Assembly (NCBI RefSeq): GCF_042652085.1
Contig: NZ_JBHSJF010000008.1
Location: 310,001 to 374,000 of the forward strand
Direction: 5' to 3'
Length of the DNA: 64,000 nt
Origin: Flaviflagellibacter deserti
GTDB lineage: Bacteria > Pseudomonadota > Alphaproteobacteria > Rhizobiales > Methylopilaceae
Every line of letters begins with the position of its first letter. The stretch's first letter is position 1. The position numbers and the translations under genes are program-made. Below, in pieces: positions 52,025 to 60,267 of this stretch. A model generated the notes under the pieces. The model was not told where the DNA came from, did not search any database, and was given only the letters and a program-made list of their open reading frames with translations.

Positions 52025-53356
52025 ATGGATCGTCAATGCTTGCGGGACTTCACTGAGCCGATGCGGCGGTATTCAGGCTCACTTCTTCTACGCGGACTGT
52101 TCGTGGCCGGCCTTTGCTCGGCCCCTGTGCTTGCCCAGGCACAGGACCAGCAATCCGACCCCGAGATCAGGCAGAAAGAGCTCCAGGATCGCAAGGGAGA
52201 GCTTGAGCGCTCCAAAAAGTCCGAGACCGCGATCCACGCCGAGATCGAGGTCTTGTCGCGCGAACGCGCCGAGCTCAACGCCGATCTCGTTCGCACGGCG
52301 GGAAAGATCCGCGACACCGAGACCAAGATGAGCGCGACGGAGCAGCGCCTCACCGATCTCGGCGAGGACGAGGCCGATGTCCGCAAGAAGCTCGATGGCA
52401 GCCGTGCCGTCGTCGCCGAACTCCTCGCCGCGCTCCAGCGGATGGGTCGCCAGCCGCCGCCAGCTCTTCTCGTTCAGCCGGAGGATGCGCTCACCTCCGT
52501 CCGCTCGGCGATGCTGCTCGGCACGGTCCTGCCGGAGATTCGCGAGCAGACCGAGGAATTGGCGCAGGACCTGGCGGAGCTGAATCGCGTCCGCAATGAC
52601 ATCTCGGTCGAGAGGAACAGACTCACCGCCGATCGAGCCGATCTCGACGCTTCGCAGGCGCGCCTAAAGCTGCTCGTCGATGCCCGCCAGCGGCGGCAGG
52701 AGGAGCGGGAGAAAGCCCTCGTCGAAGAGCAGGATCGCAGCCAGCAGCTTTCCCGCGAGGTGAAATCTCTCGAAGATTTGATCGCCCGGATGGAGCGGGA
52801 TGTCGCGACCGCCCGCGACGCCGCAGCCGCCGCGGCAGCGGCCCAGCCACCGGTCAATCCCGGCCGTTCCGACTTCGCCGCCCTCAACGATCCGGGCCGC
52901 ATGTCGCCGGCGATCGCCTTCTCTTCCGCGAGGGGCATGTTGCCGCTTCCGGCCTCCGGCGAACGCATTTTCGGGTTCGGCGAAGACGATGAATTTGGCG
53001 GACAGCGCAAGGGCGTCTCAATTTTGACGCGAGCGGCGGCTCAAGTAACAGCGCCCTGCGACGGCTGGGTGGTCTATGCGGGGCCGTTCCGATCTTACGG
53101 ACAACTCTTGATCCTGAACGCTGGCGGTGGATACCATGTCCTCTTGGCGGGAATGGACAAGATCGATGTCTCTCTGGGGCAGTTCGTTCTGACCGGCGAA
53201 CCCGTCGCCCAAATGGGCGAAAATAGTAAAGTAGCTTCGCTCGTCACTGCGAATTCCGCACAGCCCGTGCTGTATGTGGAATTTCGCAAGGACGGCCAGT
53301 CGATCGATCCTAGCCCCTGGTGGGCCAGCAGCACTGCCGAGAAGGTCCGTGGATGA
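52025..53356 (+). CDS. envC: EnvC-like murein hydrolase activator (degenerate M23/LytM)
   Basis: An exported 443-residue protein. A hydrophobic export segment (LLLRGLFVAGLCSAPVLAQA, residues ~20-39) precedes a long coiled coil (~45-270). A C-terminal LytM domain follows. The zinc ligands of active M23 peptidases are missing: the first His motif reads RKGVSI and the HxH region reads LYVEFRKDGQSIDPSPW, as in EnvC, which activates amidases rather than cutting peptidoglycan. ATG 52061 is a possible later start. It overlaps ctpA by 4 bases. Confidence 0.9.
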   Translation: MDRQCLRDFTEPMRRYSGSLLLRGLFVAGLCSAPVLAQAQDQQSDPEIRQKELQDRKGELERSKKSETAIHAEIEVLSRERAELNADLVRTAGKIRDTETKMSATEQRLTDLGEDEADVRKKLDGSRAVVAELLAALQRMGRQPPPALLVQPEDALTSVRSAMLLGTVLPEIREQTEELAQDLAELNRVRNDISVERNRLTADRADLDASQARLKLLVDARQRRQEEREKALVEEQDRSQQLSREVKSLEDLIARMERDVATARDAAAAAAAAQPPVNPGRSDFAALNDPGRMSPAIAFSSARGMLPLPASGERIFGFGEDDEFGGQRKGVSILTRAAAQVTAPCDGWVVYAGPFRSYGQLLILNAGGGYHVLLAGMDKIDVSLGQFVLTGEPVAQMGENSKVASLVTANSAQPVLYVEFRKDGQSIDPSPWWASSTAEKVRG

Positions 53357-54798
53357 TGCGTAAGGTTTCCCTTGTTTTTGCCGGCGCCCTTCTCGGCGCC
53401 ACCGCGATGAGCGTCGTCCAGGAGCCGGGTCTTTTCACCAAGGCCTGGGCAGCGGCGAACGCGGACACGTATCGCAGCCTCAATCTCTTCGGTGACGTGT
53501 TCGAGCGCATCCGCGCCGACTATGTCGAGAAGCCGGACGACTCGAAGCTGATCGAGACCGCCATCAACGGCATGCTCGCGGGCCTCGATCCGCATTCGAG
53601 CTACATGGACGCCAAGCGCTATCGCGACCGCCAGGTCGACATTCGCGGCGAGTTCGGCGGCCTCGGCATCGAAGTCTCGATGGAAAACAATCTGGTGAAG
53701 GTCGTCAGCCCGATCGACGACACGCCAGCGGCCCGCGCCGGCATCCTCGCCAACGACATCATCACCCATATCGACGGTGATCCGATCGAGGGCCTGACGT
53801 TGCAACAGGCGGTCGAGAAGATGCGCGGACCGGTGAACACGCCGATCGTGCTCAAGATCATGCGCAAGGATTCGGAGCCGCTCGAGGTCAAGCTCGTGCG
53901 CGACCTGATCCGCATTCAGGTCGTCAAGCACCGCACCGAAGGCACCGATGTCGGCTATATCCGCCTCGCCTCGTTCAGCGAGCAGACGGCCGAAGGCATG
54001 CAGAAGGCGATCGAGGACATTCACTCGAAGATCCAGGACAAGGATCTGAAGGGCTACGTCATCGACCTGCGTAACAATCCGGGTGGTCTGCTCGACCAGT
54101 CGATTCAGGTCGTCGACACCGTGCTCGAGCGCGGCGAGGTGGTCTCCACCCGCGGCCGCCAGCCGGAAGACGTGCAGCGCTACAGCGCACGTTCCGGCGA
54201 CTTGACGAATGGCAAGCCGATCATCGTGCTGATCAATGGCGGTTCCGCTTCCGCGTCGGAGATCGTCTCCGGCGCCCTGCAGGACCACAAGCGCGCGACG
54301 ATCCTCGGCACGCGTTCGTTCGGCAAGGGTTCGGTGCAGACGCTCATCACCATGGGCAATAACGGCGCCCTGTCGCTGACCACCGCCCGCTACTACACGC
54401 CGTGCGGCCGCTCGATCCAGGCCAAGGGCATCGAGCCGGACATCATGGTCGAGCCGGTGATCCCGGACGAGCTGAAGGGCAAGGACCGCACGCAGGGCGA
54501 AGCCGGTCTGCGCGGGCACCTGCTCGGCACCGGCGAGAAGCCGCGCCAGGCCGATCCGGTCTCGCAGGACGAGATCTCGAACGACGACAAGGACAAGGAT
54601 AAGGGCGGCGGATCATCGGCCTATGTTCCGCCGGATCCGAAGGACGACGTCCAGCTGCAGAAGGCGCTTGAGCTCCTGCGCGGCACGGCGACCGATGCGA
54701 CCTTCCCGCCGAAGCCCGGCGAACTCAGCGCCGAGTGCGCCCAGATGGCCAAGAAGTCCGATGCGGGCTCCAAGGCTCCGAAGAAGGTTGCCAACTGA
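53353..54798 (+). CDS. ctpA: Carboxy-terminal processing protease CtpA (S41)
   Basis: A periplasmic S41 serine protease. The N-terminal signal/anchor (VSLVFAGALLGATAMSVVQE) is followed by a PDZ domain (about residues 95-185) and the S41 catalytic core. The catalytic Ser lies in NGGSASASEIVSGALQDHKR and the Lys in TRSFGKGSVQT. The C-terminal region carries a charged low-complexity stretch (DEISNDDKDKDKGG). 481 residues. It follows envC directly (ATGATG start), suggesting joint envelope or cell-separation roles. Confidence 0.95.
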   Translation: MMRKVSLVFAGALLGATAMSVVQEPGLFTKAWAAANADTYRSLNLFGDVFERIRADYVEKPDDSKLIETAINGMLAGLDPHSSYMDAKRYRDRQVDIRGEFGGLGIEVSMENNLVKVVSPIDDTPAARAGILANDIITHIDGDPIEGLTLQQAVEKMRGPVNTPIVLKIMRKDSEPLEVKLVRDLIRIQVVKHRTEGTDVGYIRLASFSEQTAEGMQKAIEDIHSKIQDKDLKGYVIDLRNNPGGLLDQSIQVVDTVLERGEVVSTRGRQPEDVQRYSARSGDLTNGKPIIVLINGGSASASEIVSGALQDHKRATILGTRSFGKGSVQTLITMGNNGALSLTTARYYTPCGRSIQAKGIEPDIMVEPVIPDELKGKDRTQGEAGLRGHLLGTGEKPRQADPVSQDEISNDDKDKDKGGGSSAYVPPDPKDDVQLQKALELLRGTATDATFPPKPGELSAECAQMAKKSDAGSKAPKKVAN

Positions 54799-54827
54799 CC
54801 TTTTTCACAGGTCAGCTTACGAGAATC

Positions 54828-54862
54828 AGCGGCTGCGATTAGATTCGCAGCCGCTTTCTTTT
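54828..54862 (+). terminator. Rho-independent terminator after ctpA
   Basis: A perfect 11-bp stem (AGCGGCTGCGA / TCGCAGCCGCT) with a 6-base loop is followed by TTTCTTTTT, 30 bp after the ctpA stop. The next gene starts only 7 bases later, so read-through or a promoter inside it is possible. Confidence 0.88.
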
Positions 54863-54869
54863 TGCTCGG

Positions 54870-56045
54870 GTGCCAGCCGTGGCGGCGGACGACGACCTGA
54901 ACGTCCCTCTCGGAACGTCGAAGCGGCCGAAGCGCCGTCTTCCTGATGTGATGCCCTATCTCGCCGGGCTGATCGGCATTGTCCTTCTGGTCCCCGTGGC
55001 GTGGGTCGCCATCGTCGACGATCCTCTGGGAGGCGAGCCATCGGCGATCGCGAAGATCGAACGGCAGCGCACTCGCCCCACGACGCCAACCGACGGCACA
55101 CAGGCCGCGCCGCAGACGCAATCCGCATCCGGTGCCAATGCAAGCGGACCCGCGAAGGCGGAGCCTGGTGAACAGGCAGGAAAGAGCGGACCTCTCATCA
55201 TCAAGGTGCCGTCGCCGAACGGAAGTCCGAAAGGTCCGTTTTCGGGCGTCGATCCGGCGCTGTCGGAGACCGTCAAGCAGGGTGCCTTGCCGAAGATCGG
55301 CGAGGATGGTCGCCGGCCGCTCGACGTCTATTCCTCGACCTCGGTCGCCGAAGCCGAGGACCGCCGCCCCAAGGTCGCGCTCCTGATCGGTGGGCTCGGC
55401 ATCGCCGACAAGACCACCGAGGCGGTGATCGAGAAGCTGCCGGGCCAGATCACTCTCGGCTTTACGCCCTATGGCGCGGATTTGCAGACCTGGATCAACA
55501 AGGCGCGCGCCCACGGCCACGAGATCATGCTGCAGATACCGATGGAGCCGTTCGACTACCCGAACAACGATCCCGGTCCCCAGACCCTGCTGACCGCGCT
55601 GCCGACCGACGCCAATATCGACCGTCTGAAATGGGTCATGAGCCGCTTCGGCGGTTATTTCGGCGTCACTAATCTGATGGGCGCCAAGTTCATCGGCAAC
55701 GAGGAAGCCCTGATGCCGATCCTGACCGAGACGGCGCGCCGGGGCCTCGCTTTCCTCGATACGGGCGTCTCGCCGCGCAGCGTCGTGTCCAAGCTCGCGA
55801 CCGATTCGGGTGCCTCGGTCGCACGCGCCGAGATGGTCATTGACGAGACACCCGAAGCGGCGATGATCGATGCCGCTCTGGCTCGTCTTGAGGACCGCGC
55901 TCGCAATGAAGGCTCGGTCATCGGCGTCGCCAGCGCCTTGCCGGTGACGCTCACGAGCGTCGAGCGCTGGGCGGCCGGGCTCAACGCCAAGGGCATTTCG
56001 CTCGTCCCGGTCAGCGCCGTCGTGAAACTGTCCAACCCTTCCTGA
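54870..56045 (+). CDS. Divergent polysaccharide deacetylase family protein
   Basis: 391 residues. An N-terminal cytoplasmic stretch and one membrane helix (MPYLAGLIGIVLLVPVAWVA, residues ~28-47) are followed by a disordered Pro/Gly/Ala-rich region to ~165. The divergent polysaccharide deacetylase domain follows (RPKVALLIGGLGIADKTTEA, then HGHEIMLQIPMEPFDYPNND, and GYFGVTNLMGAKFI). It probably acts in the periplasm; its substrate is unknown. The GTG start lies 7 bases after the terminator T run. ctpA-deacetylase-rppH is a conserved alphaproteobacterial order. Confidence 0.88.
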   Translation: MPAVAADDDLNVPLGTSKRPKRRLPDVMPYLAGLIGIVLLVPVAWVAIVDDPLGGEPSAIAKIERQRTRPTTPTDGTQAAPQTQSASGANASGPAKAEPGEQAGKSGPLIIKVPSPNGSPKGPFSGVDPALSETVKQGALPKIGEDGRRPLDVYSSTSVAEAEDRRPKVALLIGGLGIADKTTEAVIEKLPGQITLGFTPYGADLQTWINKARAHGHEIMLQIPMEPFDYPNNDPGPQTLLTALPTDANIDRLKWVMSRFGGYFGVTNLMGAKFIGNEEALMPILTETARRGLAFLDTGVSPRSVVSKLATDSGASVARAEMVIDETPEAAMIDAALARLEDRARNEGSVIGVASALPVTLTSVERWAAGLNAKGISLVPVSAVVKLSNPS

Positions 56046-56050
56046 GTGCC

Positions 56051-56557
56051 ATGGGCGATCCCGAAAGCCTGCCTTACCGCCCCTGCGTGGGCGTCATGCT
56101 CGTCAACCGCGATGGTCTCGCCTTTGTCGGTCGCCGCGCGCCGGGCGGCCAGGAAATCGGCGAGACCTTTGCCTGGCAGATGCCGCAGGGCGGTATCGAT
56201 GACGGTGAGGACGTCTACGAGGCGGCGCTTCGCGAGCTCTACGAGGAGACGAACGTCAAATCGGTCGAGAAGATCGGAGAGACCAGGGATTGGGTGACCT
56301 ATGACCTGCCCCCGGACATCGTCGGCAAGGCCTGGAAGGGGCGCTATCGCGGCCAAAAGCAGAAATGGTTCGCGCTCCGCTTCACCGGCAAGGACAAGGA
56401 AATCGACGTCGAGAAGCCCGGCGGCGGCCACCACAAGGCCGAGTTCATCGAGTGGCGCTGGGAGAAGATCGAAAACCTCACCGGTATCATCGTGCCGTTC
56501 AAGCGCGCGGCCTATGAGGAAGTGATCGCGGAACTCGCGCCTCTGGTTGCGAAGTGA
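56051..56557 (+). CDS. rppH: RNA pyrophosphohydrolase RppH (Nudix), copy 1
   Basis: RppH removes pyrophosphate from 5' triphosphate mRNA ends to start decay. 168 residues. The RppH N-terminus PYRPCVGVMLVNRDGLAFVG, WQMPQGGIDDGEDVYEAAL and the Nudix box ending RELYEETNV are present. KGRYRGQKQKWFALRF and EFIEWRWE are RppH-specific. It overlaps the next gene by 4 bases; that gene encodes a paralogue. Confidence 0.93.
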   Translation: MGDPESLPYRPCVGVMLVNRDGLAFVGRRAPGGQEIGETFAWQMPQGGIDDGEDVYEAALRELYEETNVKSVEKIGETRDWVTYDLPPDIVGKAWKGRYRGQKQKWFALRFTGKDKEIDVEKPGGGHHKAEFIEWRWEKIENLTGIIVPFKRAAYEEVIAELAPLVAK

Positions 56558-57063
56558 GCGATAAACCCTACCGCCCGAATGTCGGCGTTGCCCTGTTCAA
56601 CCGCGACGGCCTCGTCTTCGCGGGCCATCGCTTCGCCTCCTCGGGCCCGGAACTGATCGATCCCGCAACCGCCTGGCAGATGCCGCAGGGCGGCATCGAC
56701 GAGGGGGAGGACATCATCGCAGCCGCCCGCCGCGAACTCTGGGAAGAGACTGGCGTGAGGACCGCCTCGGTCCTCGGCGTTACCGAGCACTGGTGGACCT
56801 ACGATTTTCCACCCTACGACGGTCCGACGACGCACAAGCTCGCGCCGTTCCGGGGGCAGAAACAGCGCTGGGTCGCCTTCCGTCTGGAGGGTTCGCTCGA
56901 CGAAATCCGGATGGATGTCGAGGGCTGCGACGAGGACCCCGAGTTCGACGCCTGGGGCTTCTTCCCGCTGGCCATGCTGCCGGCCCTCGTCGTGCCGTTC
57001 CGGCGGCCGGTCTATGAGAAGGTCGCGGAGGCTTTCGCCGTCTATTCGGCGCCGCTCGGCTAG
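56554..57063 (+). CDS. RppH-like Nudix hydrolase, tandem copy 2
   Basis: 169 residues, clearly homologous to the upstream gene: YRPNVGVALFNRDGLVFAGH, WQMPQGGIDEGEDIIAAAR and the Nudix box RELWEETGV, then PFRGQKQRWVAFRLEG and FDAWGFFPLAMLPALVVPFR. It starts at a GTG overlapping copy 1. The sequences have diverged well beyond a recent duplication, so this is not an assembly repeat. It may have RppH or a related (di)nucleoside polyphosphate activity. Confidence 0.9.
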   Translation: MSDKPYRPNVGVALFNRDGLVFAGHRFASSGPELIDPATAWQMPQGGIDEGEDIIAAARRELWEETGVRTASVLGVTEHWWTYDFPPYDGPTTHKLAPFRGQKQRWVAFRLEGSLDEIRMDVEGCDEDPEFDAWGFFPLAMLPALVVPFRRPVYEKVAEAFAVYSAPLG

Positions 57064-57257
57064 CACCAAGGCGTACCTGGCCATCCCTTCGGCGATACGA
57101 CCGTGCGCTTCATCGAGACGTTCAAGAGCAGCTATTACACGGATCTATCGCTCAATCAGTGGCTCGCGCTGACACCGCCGGAACTGGTGCATGCGCACCT
57201 GAACCTGGATCCGCAGACATGAGCGTGTTCGACAAGAACAAGACGCCCGTCGTCTGA
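57064..57257 (+). pseudogene. Decayed C-terminal remnant of a bicupin (oxalate decarboxylase-like) gene
   Basis: The DNA after copy 2 still encodes the end of a bicupin protein: TTVRFIETFKSSYYTDLSLN, then QWLALTPPELVHAHLNLDPQ. That matches the C-terminus of the oxalate decarboxylase-type family. There is no start. The preceding GH…GDTT stretch is shortened, and after a TGA at 57220 a frameshifted MSVFDKNKTPVV continues the expected ending. About 65 codons of the gene survive. The family match is from memory of its conserved C-terminus. Confidence 0.7.
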
Positions 57258-57285
57258 TCACGTTCCCGGGAATCCGCGGGGGCGG

Positions 57286-57948
57286 TCAGACCGGCCAGTC
57301 GCCGAGCCGCCATGCGGAATCCCAGAACATCCATTCGAGCTGCGTCGCCCGCTTGAACGCGGCGTGCATCGCCGCGACCGTTTCCGGTGCCGCCTTGGCG
57401 GCGACGCGGTCGGTCGTGGCGATGACGGCGTTCACCGCTTCGTGGAAGTCCTCGCCGGCATAGGTGTCGATCCAGGCCTGATAGGGATTGGGCGAAGCGG
57501 CGCGGCCGAGGATGTCGGTGCCGACCCTGGCGTATATCCAGAAGCAGGGCAGGAGCGCCGCCAGAACGAGCGGATAGCTCTCCGACCACGCCGTCGCGAC
57601 TAGGAAGTTCGAATAATGATGGCAGACGGGCGAGAGCGGAGTCTTCTCGAAATCGGCCGGCGTCACCCCGAACTGCTTGAAATAGTCGGCGTGCAGGGCC
57701 CGCTCGACAATGATCGCGACCTTGGCTCCTTCGGCAAACTGCACGATCCCGTCGGTATCGTCTGCCTTGGCCGCCGCGACCGCGAGGGCACGGCCGAACG
57801 CGATCAGATAATGGGCGTCCTGGATGATGTAGTGCTTGAACCGGTCCTCGGTCAGCGTGCCGGCCGCCAGCGCCTCGTTGAAGGGCATGGTGCGGATCGT
57901 CTCGTAGAGCGCCGCGTTGGCGCTCCAAGCATCTGCTGAGAAGGGCAT
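57286..57948 (-). CDS. tenA: TenA family aminopyrimidine aminohydrolase (thiaminase II)
   Basis: TenA salvages thiamine pyrimidine by hydrolysing aminopyrimidines. 220 residues. Family features are RFKHYIIQDAHYLIAFGRAL, with the catalytic-type Cys in LAALLPCFWIYARVG and conserved residues in DTYAGEDFHEAVNAVI. It is helical throughout and cytoplasmic. It stands alone on the minus strand next to a palindromic repeat. Confidence 0.92.
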   Translation of the reverse strand: MPFSADAWSANAALYETIRTMPFNEALAAGTLTEDRFKHYIIQDAHYLIAFGRALAVAAAKADDTDGIVQFAEGAKVAIIVERALHADYFKQFGVTPADFEKTPLSPVCHHYSNFLVATAWSESYPLVLAALLPCFWIYARVGTDILGRAASPNPYQAWIDTYAGEDFHEAVNAVIATTDRVAAKAAPETVAAMHAAFKRATQLEWMFWDSAWRLGDWPV

Positions 57949-57963
57949 ATTAGGCCTCGCTTC

Positions 57964-58094
57964 CCTCTCCCTCGGGGAGAGGGCGACTCAAACCGGCAGG
58001 TTCGAGCGGGGTGAGGGGTAAGACCTGTCGAGAGGGCGTACCCCTCACCCGGCCAAAGCTGCCGCTTTGTGCCGACCTCTCCCGCTGGGAGAGG
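57964..58094. repeat. RIME-like 131-bp palindromic repeat
   Basis: Two imperfect inverted arms (57964-58020 and 58039-58094), about 57 bases each, flank an 18-base centre. The inner ends are perfect (GGGTGAGGGGTA / TACCCCTCACCC). The outer ends are small hairpins (CCTCTCCC…GGGAGAGG). The form matches the intergenic mosaic palindromes of rhizobia (RIME type). It lies between tenA and atpC, so it may act at the end of the atp transcript. Confidence 0.8.
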
Positions 58095-58102
58095 TAAAAT
58101 CG

Positions 58103-58522
58103 TCAGTGTGAGGCGTGGACGTGGTGAGGCACCACGAGCGCCTGCAGGTCCTTGATCCAGGCGAGCTGCTGCTGTGCCTTCGCGCGGCTCTCGTCGTCAT
58201 GCGCGAGCGAGATTGCGTGCTCGGCTGCGGCGATCTCGGTCGCAAAGCGGGCGTCGTTCAGCTCCTCGACCGGCAGCGCGAGGTCGGCGAGGATCGTCAG
58301 GCCGGTCGGATTCACCTCGGCGAAGCCGCCACGGACATAATAACGACGCGCGTTCGAGCCGCTGCGAGCGGTCACGATACCCGGACGCAGGACGGTGATG
58401 AACGGCGCGTGGCCGGCGAGCACGGTGAACTCGCCCTCGATGCCCGGCACCGTCACTTCGTCTGCTTCCTCGGAAACGACGAGGCGTTCCGGAGAGACGA
58501 GTTCGAAGGGGAAGCTGGCCAT
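58103..58522 (-). CDS. atpC: ATP synthase epsilon subunit
   Basis: The epsilon subunit of F1. 139 residues. The N-terminal beta sandwich reads FPFELVSPERLVVSEEADEV, then GEFTVLAGHAPFITVLRPGI. The helical C-terminus (RFATEIAAAEHAISLAHDDE) follows. It is the last gene of the operon, 12 bp after the small membrane protein gene. Confidence 0.97.
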   Translation of the reverse strand: MASFPFELVSPERLVVSEEADEVTVPGIEGEFTVLAGHAPFITVLRPGIVTARSGSNARRYYVRGGFAEVNPTGLTILADLALPVEELNDARFATEIAAAEHAISLAHDDESRAKAQQQLAWIKDLQALVVPHHVHASH

Positions 58523-58534
58523 GCTCTTAGTTCC

Positions 58535-58783
58535 TTAGATGCGCCGGCCACCGCCGACGACGAAGCCCAGACCGAGCCCGATGATTGCACCGATCGCGGC
58601 GAAGATTCCGATGTGCTGCCACTGGTCGGAGGTCAGCTTGCCGCCGCTCTCCGCCCGGCCCTCGCCCGTGATCTGGATGTTCAGGCCGGGGAGATTGATC
58701 TCCGCGGACTCCGGACGGGTGACGTAGCCGGTGAGGCCTCCGGCGAGGAGGCCGAGTACGAGAAGGATGACCTTCGTGTTCAC
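58535..58783 (-). CDS. Small two-TM membrane protein embedded in the atp operon
   Basis: 82 residues, not recognised. A hydrophobic N-terminal segment (VILLVLGLLAGGLTGYV, ~5-21) is followed by a polar middle (~22-57) and a glycine-rich hydrophobic C-terminal segment (IGIFAAIGAIIGLGLGFVVG, ~58-77). It lies between atpD (21 bp) and atpC (12 bp), on the same strand, so it is almost surely co-transcribed. A role connected to ATP synthase is a guess. Confidence 0.75.
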   Translation of the reverse strand: MNTKVILLVLGLLAGGLTGYVTRPESAEINLPGLNIQITGEGRAESGGKLTSDQWQHIGIFAAIGAIIGLGLGFVVGGGRRI

Positions 58784-58804
58784 CGGCTACCGTAACCTTT
58801 CAGA

Positions 58805-60241
58805 TCAGGCCGCTTCGGCGGCGAGCTTCTGGGCCTTCTCGATGGCTTCGTCGATCGAGCCGACCATGTAGAAGGCGGCTTCCGGCAGGTGATCGTACTT
58901 GCCTTCGACCAGACCCTTGAAGCTCTTGATCGTGTCTTCGAGCGCCACGAGCTTGCCCGGCGAACCGGTGAAGATCTCGGCGACGTGGAACGGCTGCGAC
59001 AGGAAGCGCTCGATCTTGCGGGCGCGGGCGACCGTGACCTTGTCGTCTTCCGACAACTCGTCCATGCCGAGAATGGCGATGATGTCCTGGAGAGCCTTGT
59101 AACGCTGCAGGATCTGCTGGACCTGACGGGCGACATTGTAGTGCTCCTCGCCGAGGATCGCCGGCGAGAGCATGCGCGAGGTCGAGTCGAGCGGGTCGAC
59201 CGCCGGATAGATGCCCTTTTCGGCGATCGAGCGCGACAGAACGGTCGTCGCGTCAAGATGGGCGAACGAGGCGGCCGGGGCCGGGTCGGTCAGGTCGTCG
59301 GCCGGGACGTAGATCGCCTGCACCGAGGTGATCGAGCCCTTGGTCGTGGTGGTGATGCGTTCCTGCAGCGCGCCCATGTCGGTCGCGAGCGTCGGCTGGT
59401 AACCCACCGCCGAAGGAATACGGCCGAGAAGCGCCGACACTTCCGAACCCGCTTGGGTGAAGCGGAAGATGTTGTCGACGAAGAACAGCACGTCCTGACC
59501 CTGGTCGCGGAAGTTCTCGGCGACGGTCAGGCCGGTCAGCGCGACGCGGGCGCGGGCGCCCGGGGGCTCGTTCATCTGGCCGTAGACGAGGGCGCACTTG
59601 GAGCCGGCAGTCGAACCGCCGTTCTCCTTCGGGTCCTTGTTGACGTTCGACTCGATCATCTCGTGATAGAGGTCGTTGCCTTCGCGGGTGCGCTCGCCGA
59701 CGCCGGCGAACACCGAATAGCCGCCGTGGGCCTTCGCGATGTTGTTGATCAACTCCATGATCAGAACGGTCTTGCCGACGCCGGCGCCACCGAACAATCC
59801 GACCTTGCCGCCCTTGGAATAGGGAGCCAGCAGGTCGACGACCTTGATGCCGGTGACCAGAATCTCCGACTCGGTGGCCTGCTCGGCGTAGGACGGGGCG
59901 GGCTGGTGAATGCCGCGCGTGCCTTCACCCTTGATCGGGCCGGCTTCGTCGACCGGCTCGCCGATGACGTTCATGATGCGGCCGAGCGTGGCCTCGCCGA
60001 CCGGCACCGTGATCGCGGCGCCCGTGTCGGTGACCGGCTGGCCACGGACCAGACCTTCGGTCGAGTCCATCGCGATCGTGCGGACAGTGTTCTCGCCGAG
60101 GTGCTGGGCGACCTCCAGAACCAGGCGGTTGCCCTGGTTCCGCGTCTCCAGCGCGTTCAGGATCTGCGGCAGATGTTCGTCGAACTGAACGTCGACGACG
60201 GCGCCGATGACCTGGGCGATGCGTCCCGTTGCGATGGCCAT
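58805..60241 (-). CDS. atpD: ATP synthase beta subunit
   Basis: The catalytic F1 subunit, 478 residues from ATG 60241 (MAIATGRIAQVIGAVVDVQF). The open frame runs further to 60325 but that part is upstream sequence. The P-loop GGAGVGKTVLIMELI, GERTREGNDLYHEMIES, and the conserved FVDNIFRFTQAGSEVSALL are present. It is preceded by ohr instead of directly by atpG, the usual order. Confidence 0.98.
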   Translation of the reverse strand: MAIATGRIAQVIGAVVDVQFDEHLPQILNALETRNQGNRLVLEVAQHLGENTVRTIAMDSTEGLVRGQPVTDTGAAITVPVGEATLGRIMNVIGEPVDEAGPIKGEGTRGIHQPAPSYAEQATESEILVTGIKVVDLLAPYSKGGKVGLFGGAGVGKTVLIMELINNIAKAHGGYSVFAGVGERTREGNDLYHEMIESNVNKDPKENGGSTAGSKCALVYGQMNEPPGARARVALTGLTVAENFRDQGQDVLFFVDNIFRFTQAGSEVSALLGRIPSAVGYQPTLATDMGALQERITTTTKGSITSVQAIYVPADDLTDPAPAASFAHLDATTVLSRSIAEKGIYPAVDPLDSTSRMLSPAILGEEHYNVARQVQQILQRYKALQDIIAILGMDELSEDDKVTVARARKIERFLSQPFHVAEIFTGSPGKLVALEDTIKSFKGLVEGKYDHLPEAAFYMVGSIDEAIEKAQKLAAEAA

Positions 60242-60267
60242 AGGTAGTCTCCTTGAATCCGGTCCGG

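Noticed and set aside
58889..60247. A 452-codon open frame antisense to atpD
   Set aside because: Shadow of atpD with no recognisable domain and no ribosome binding site.
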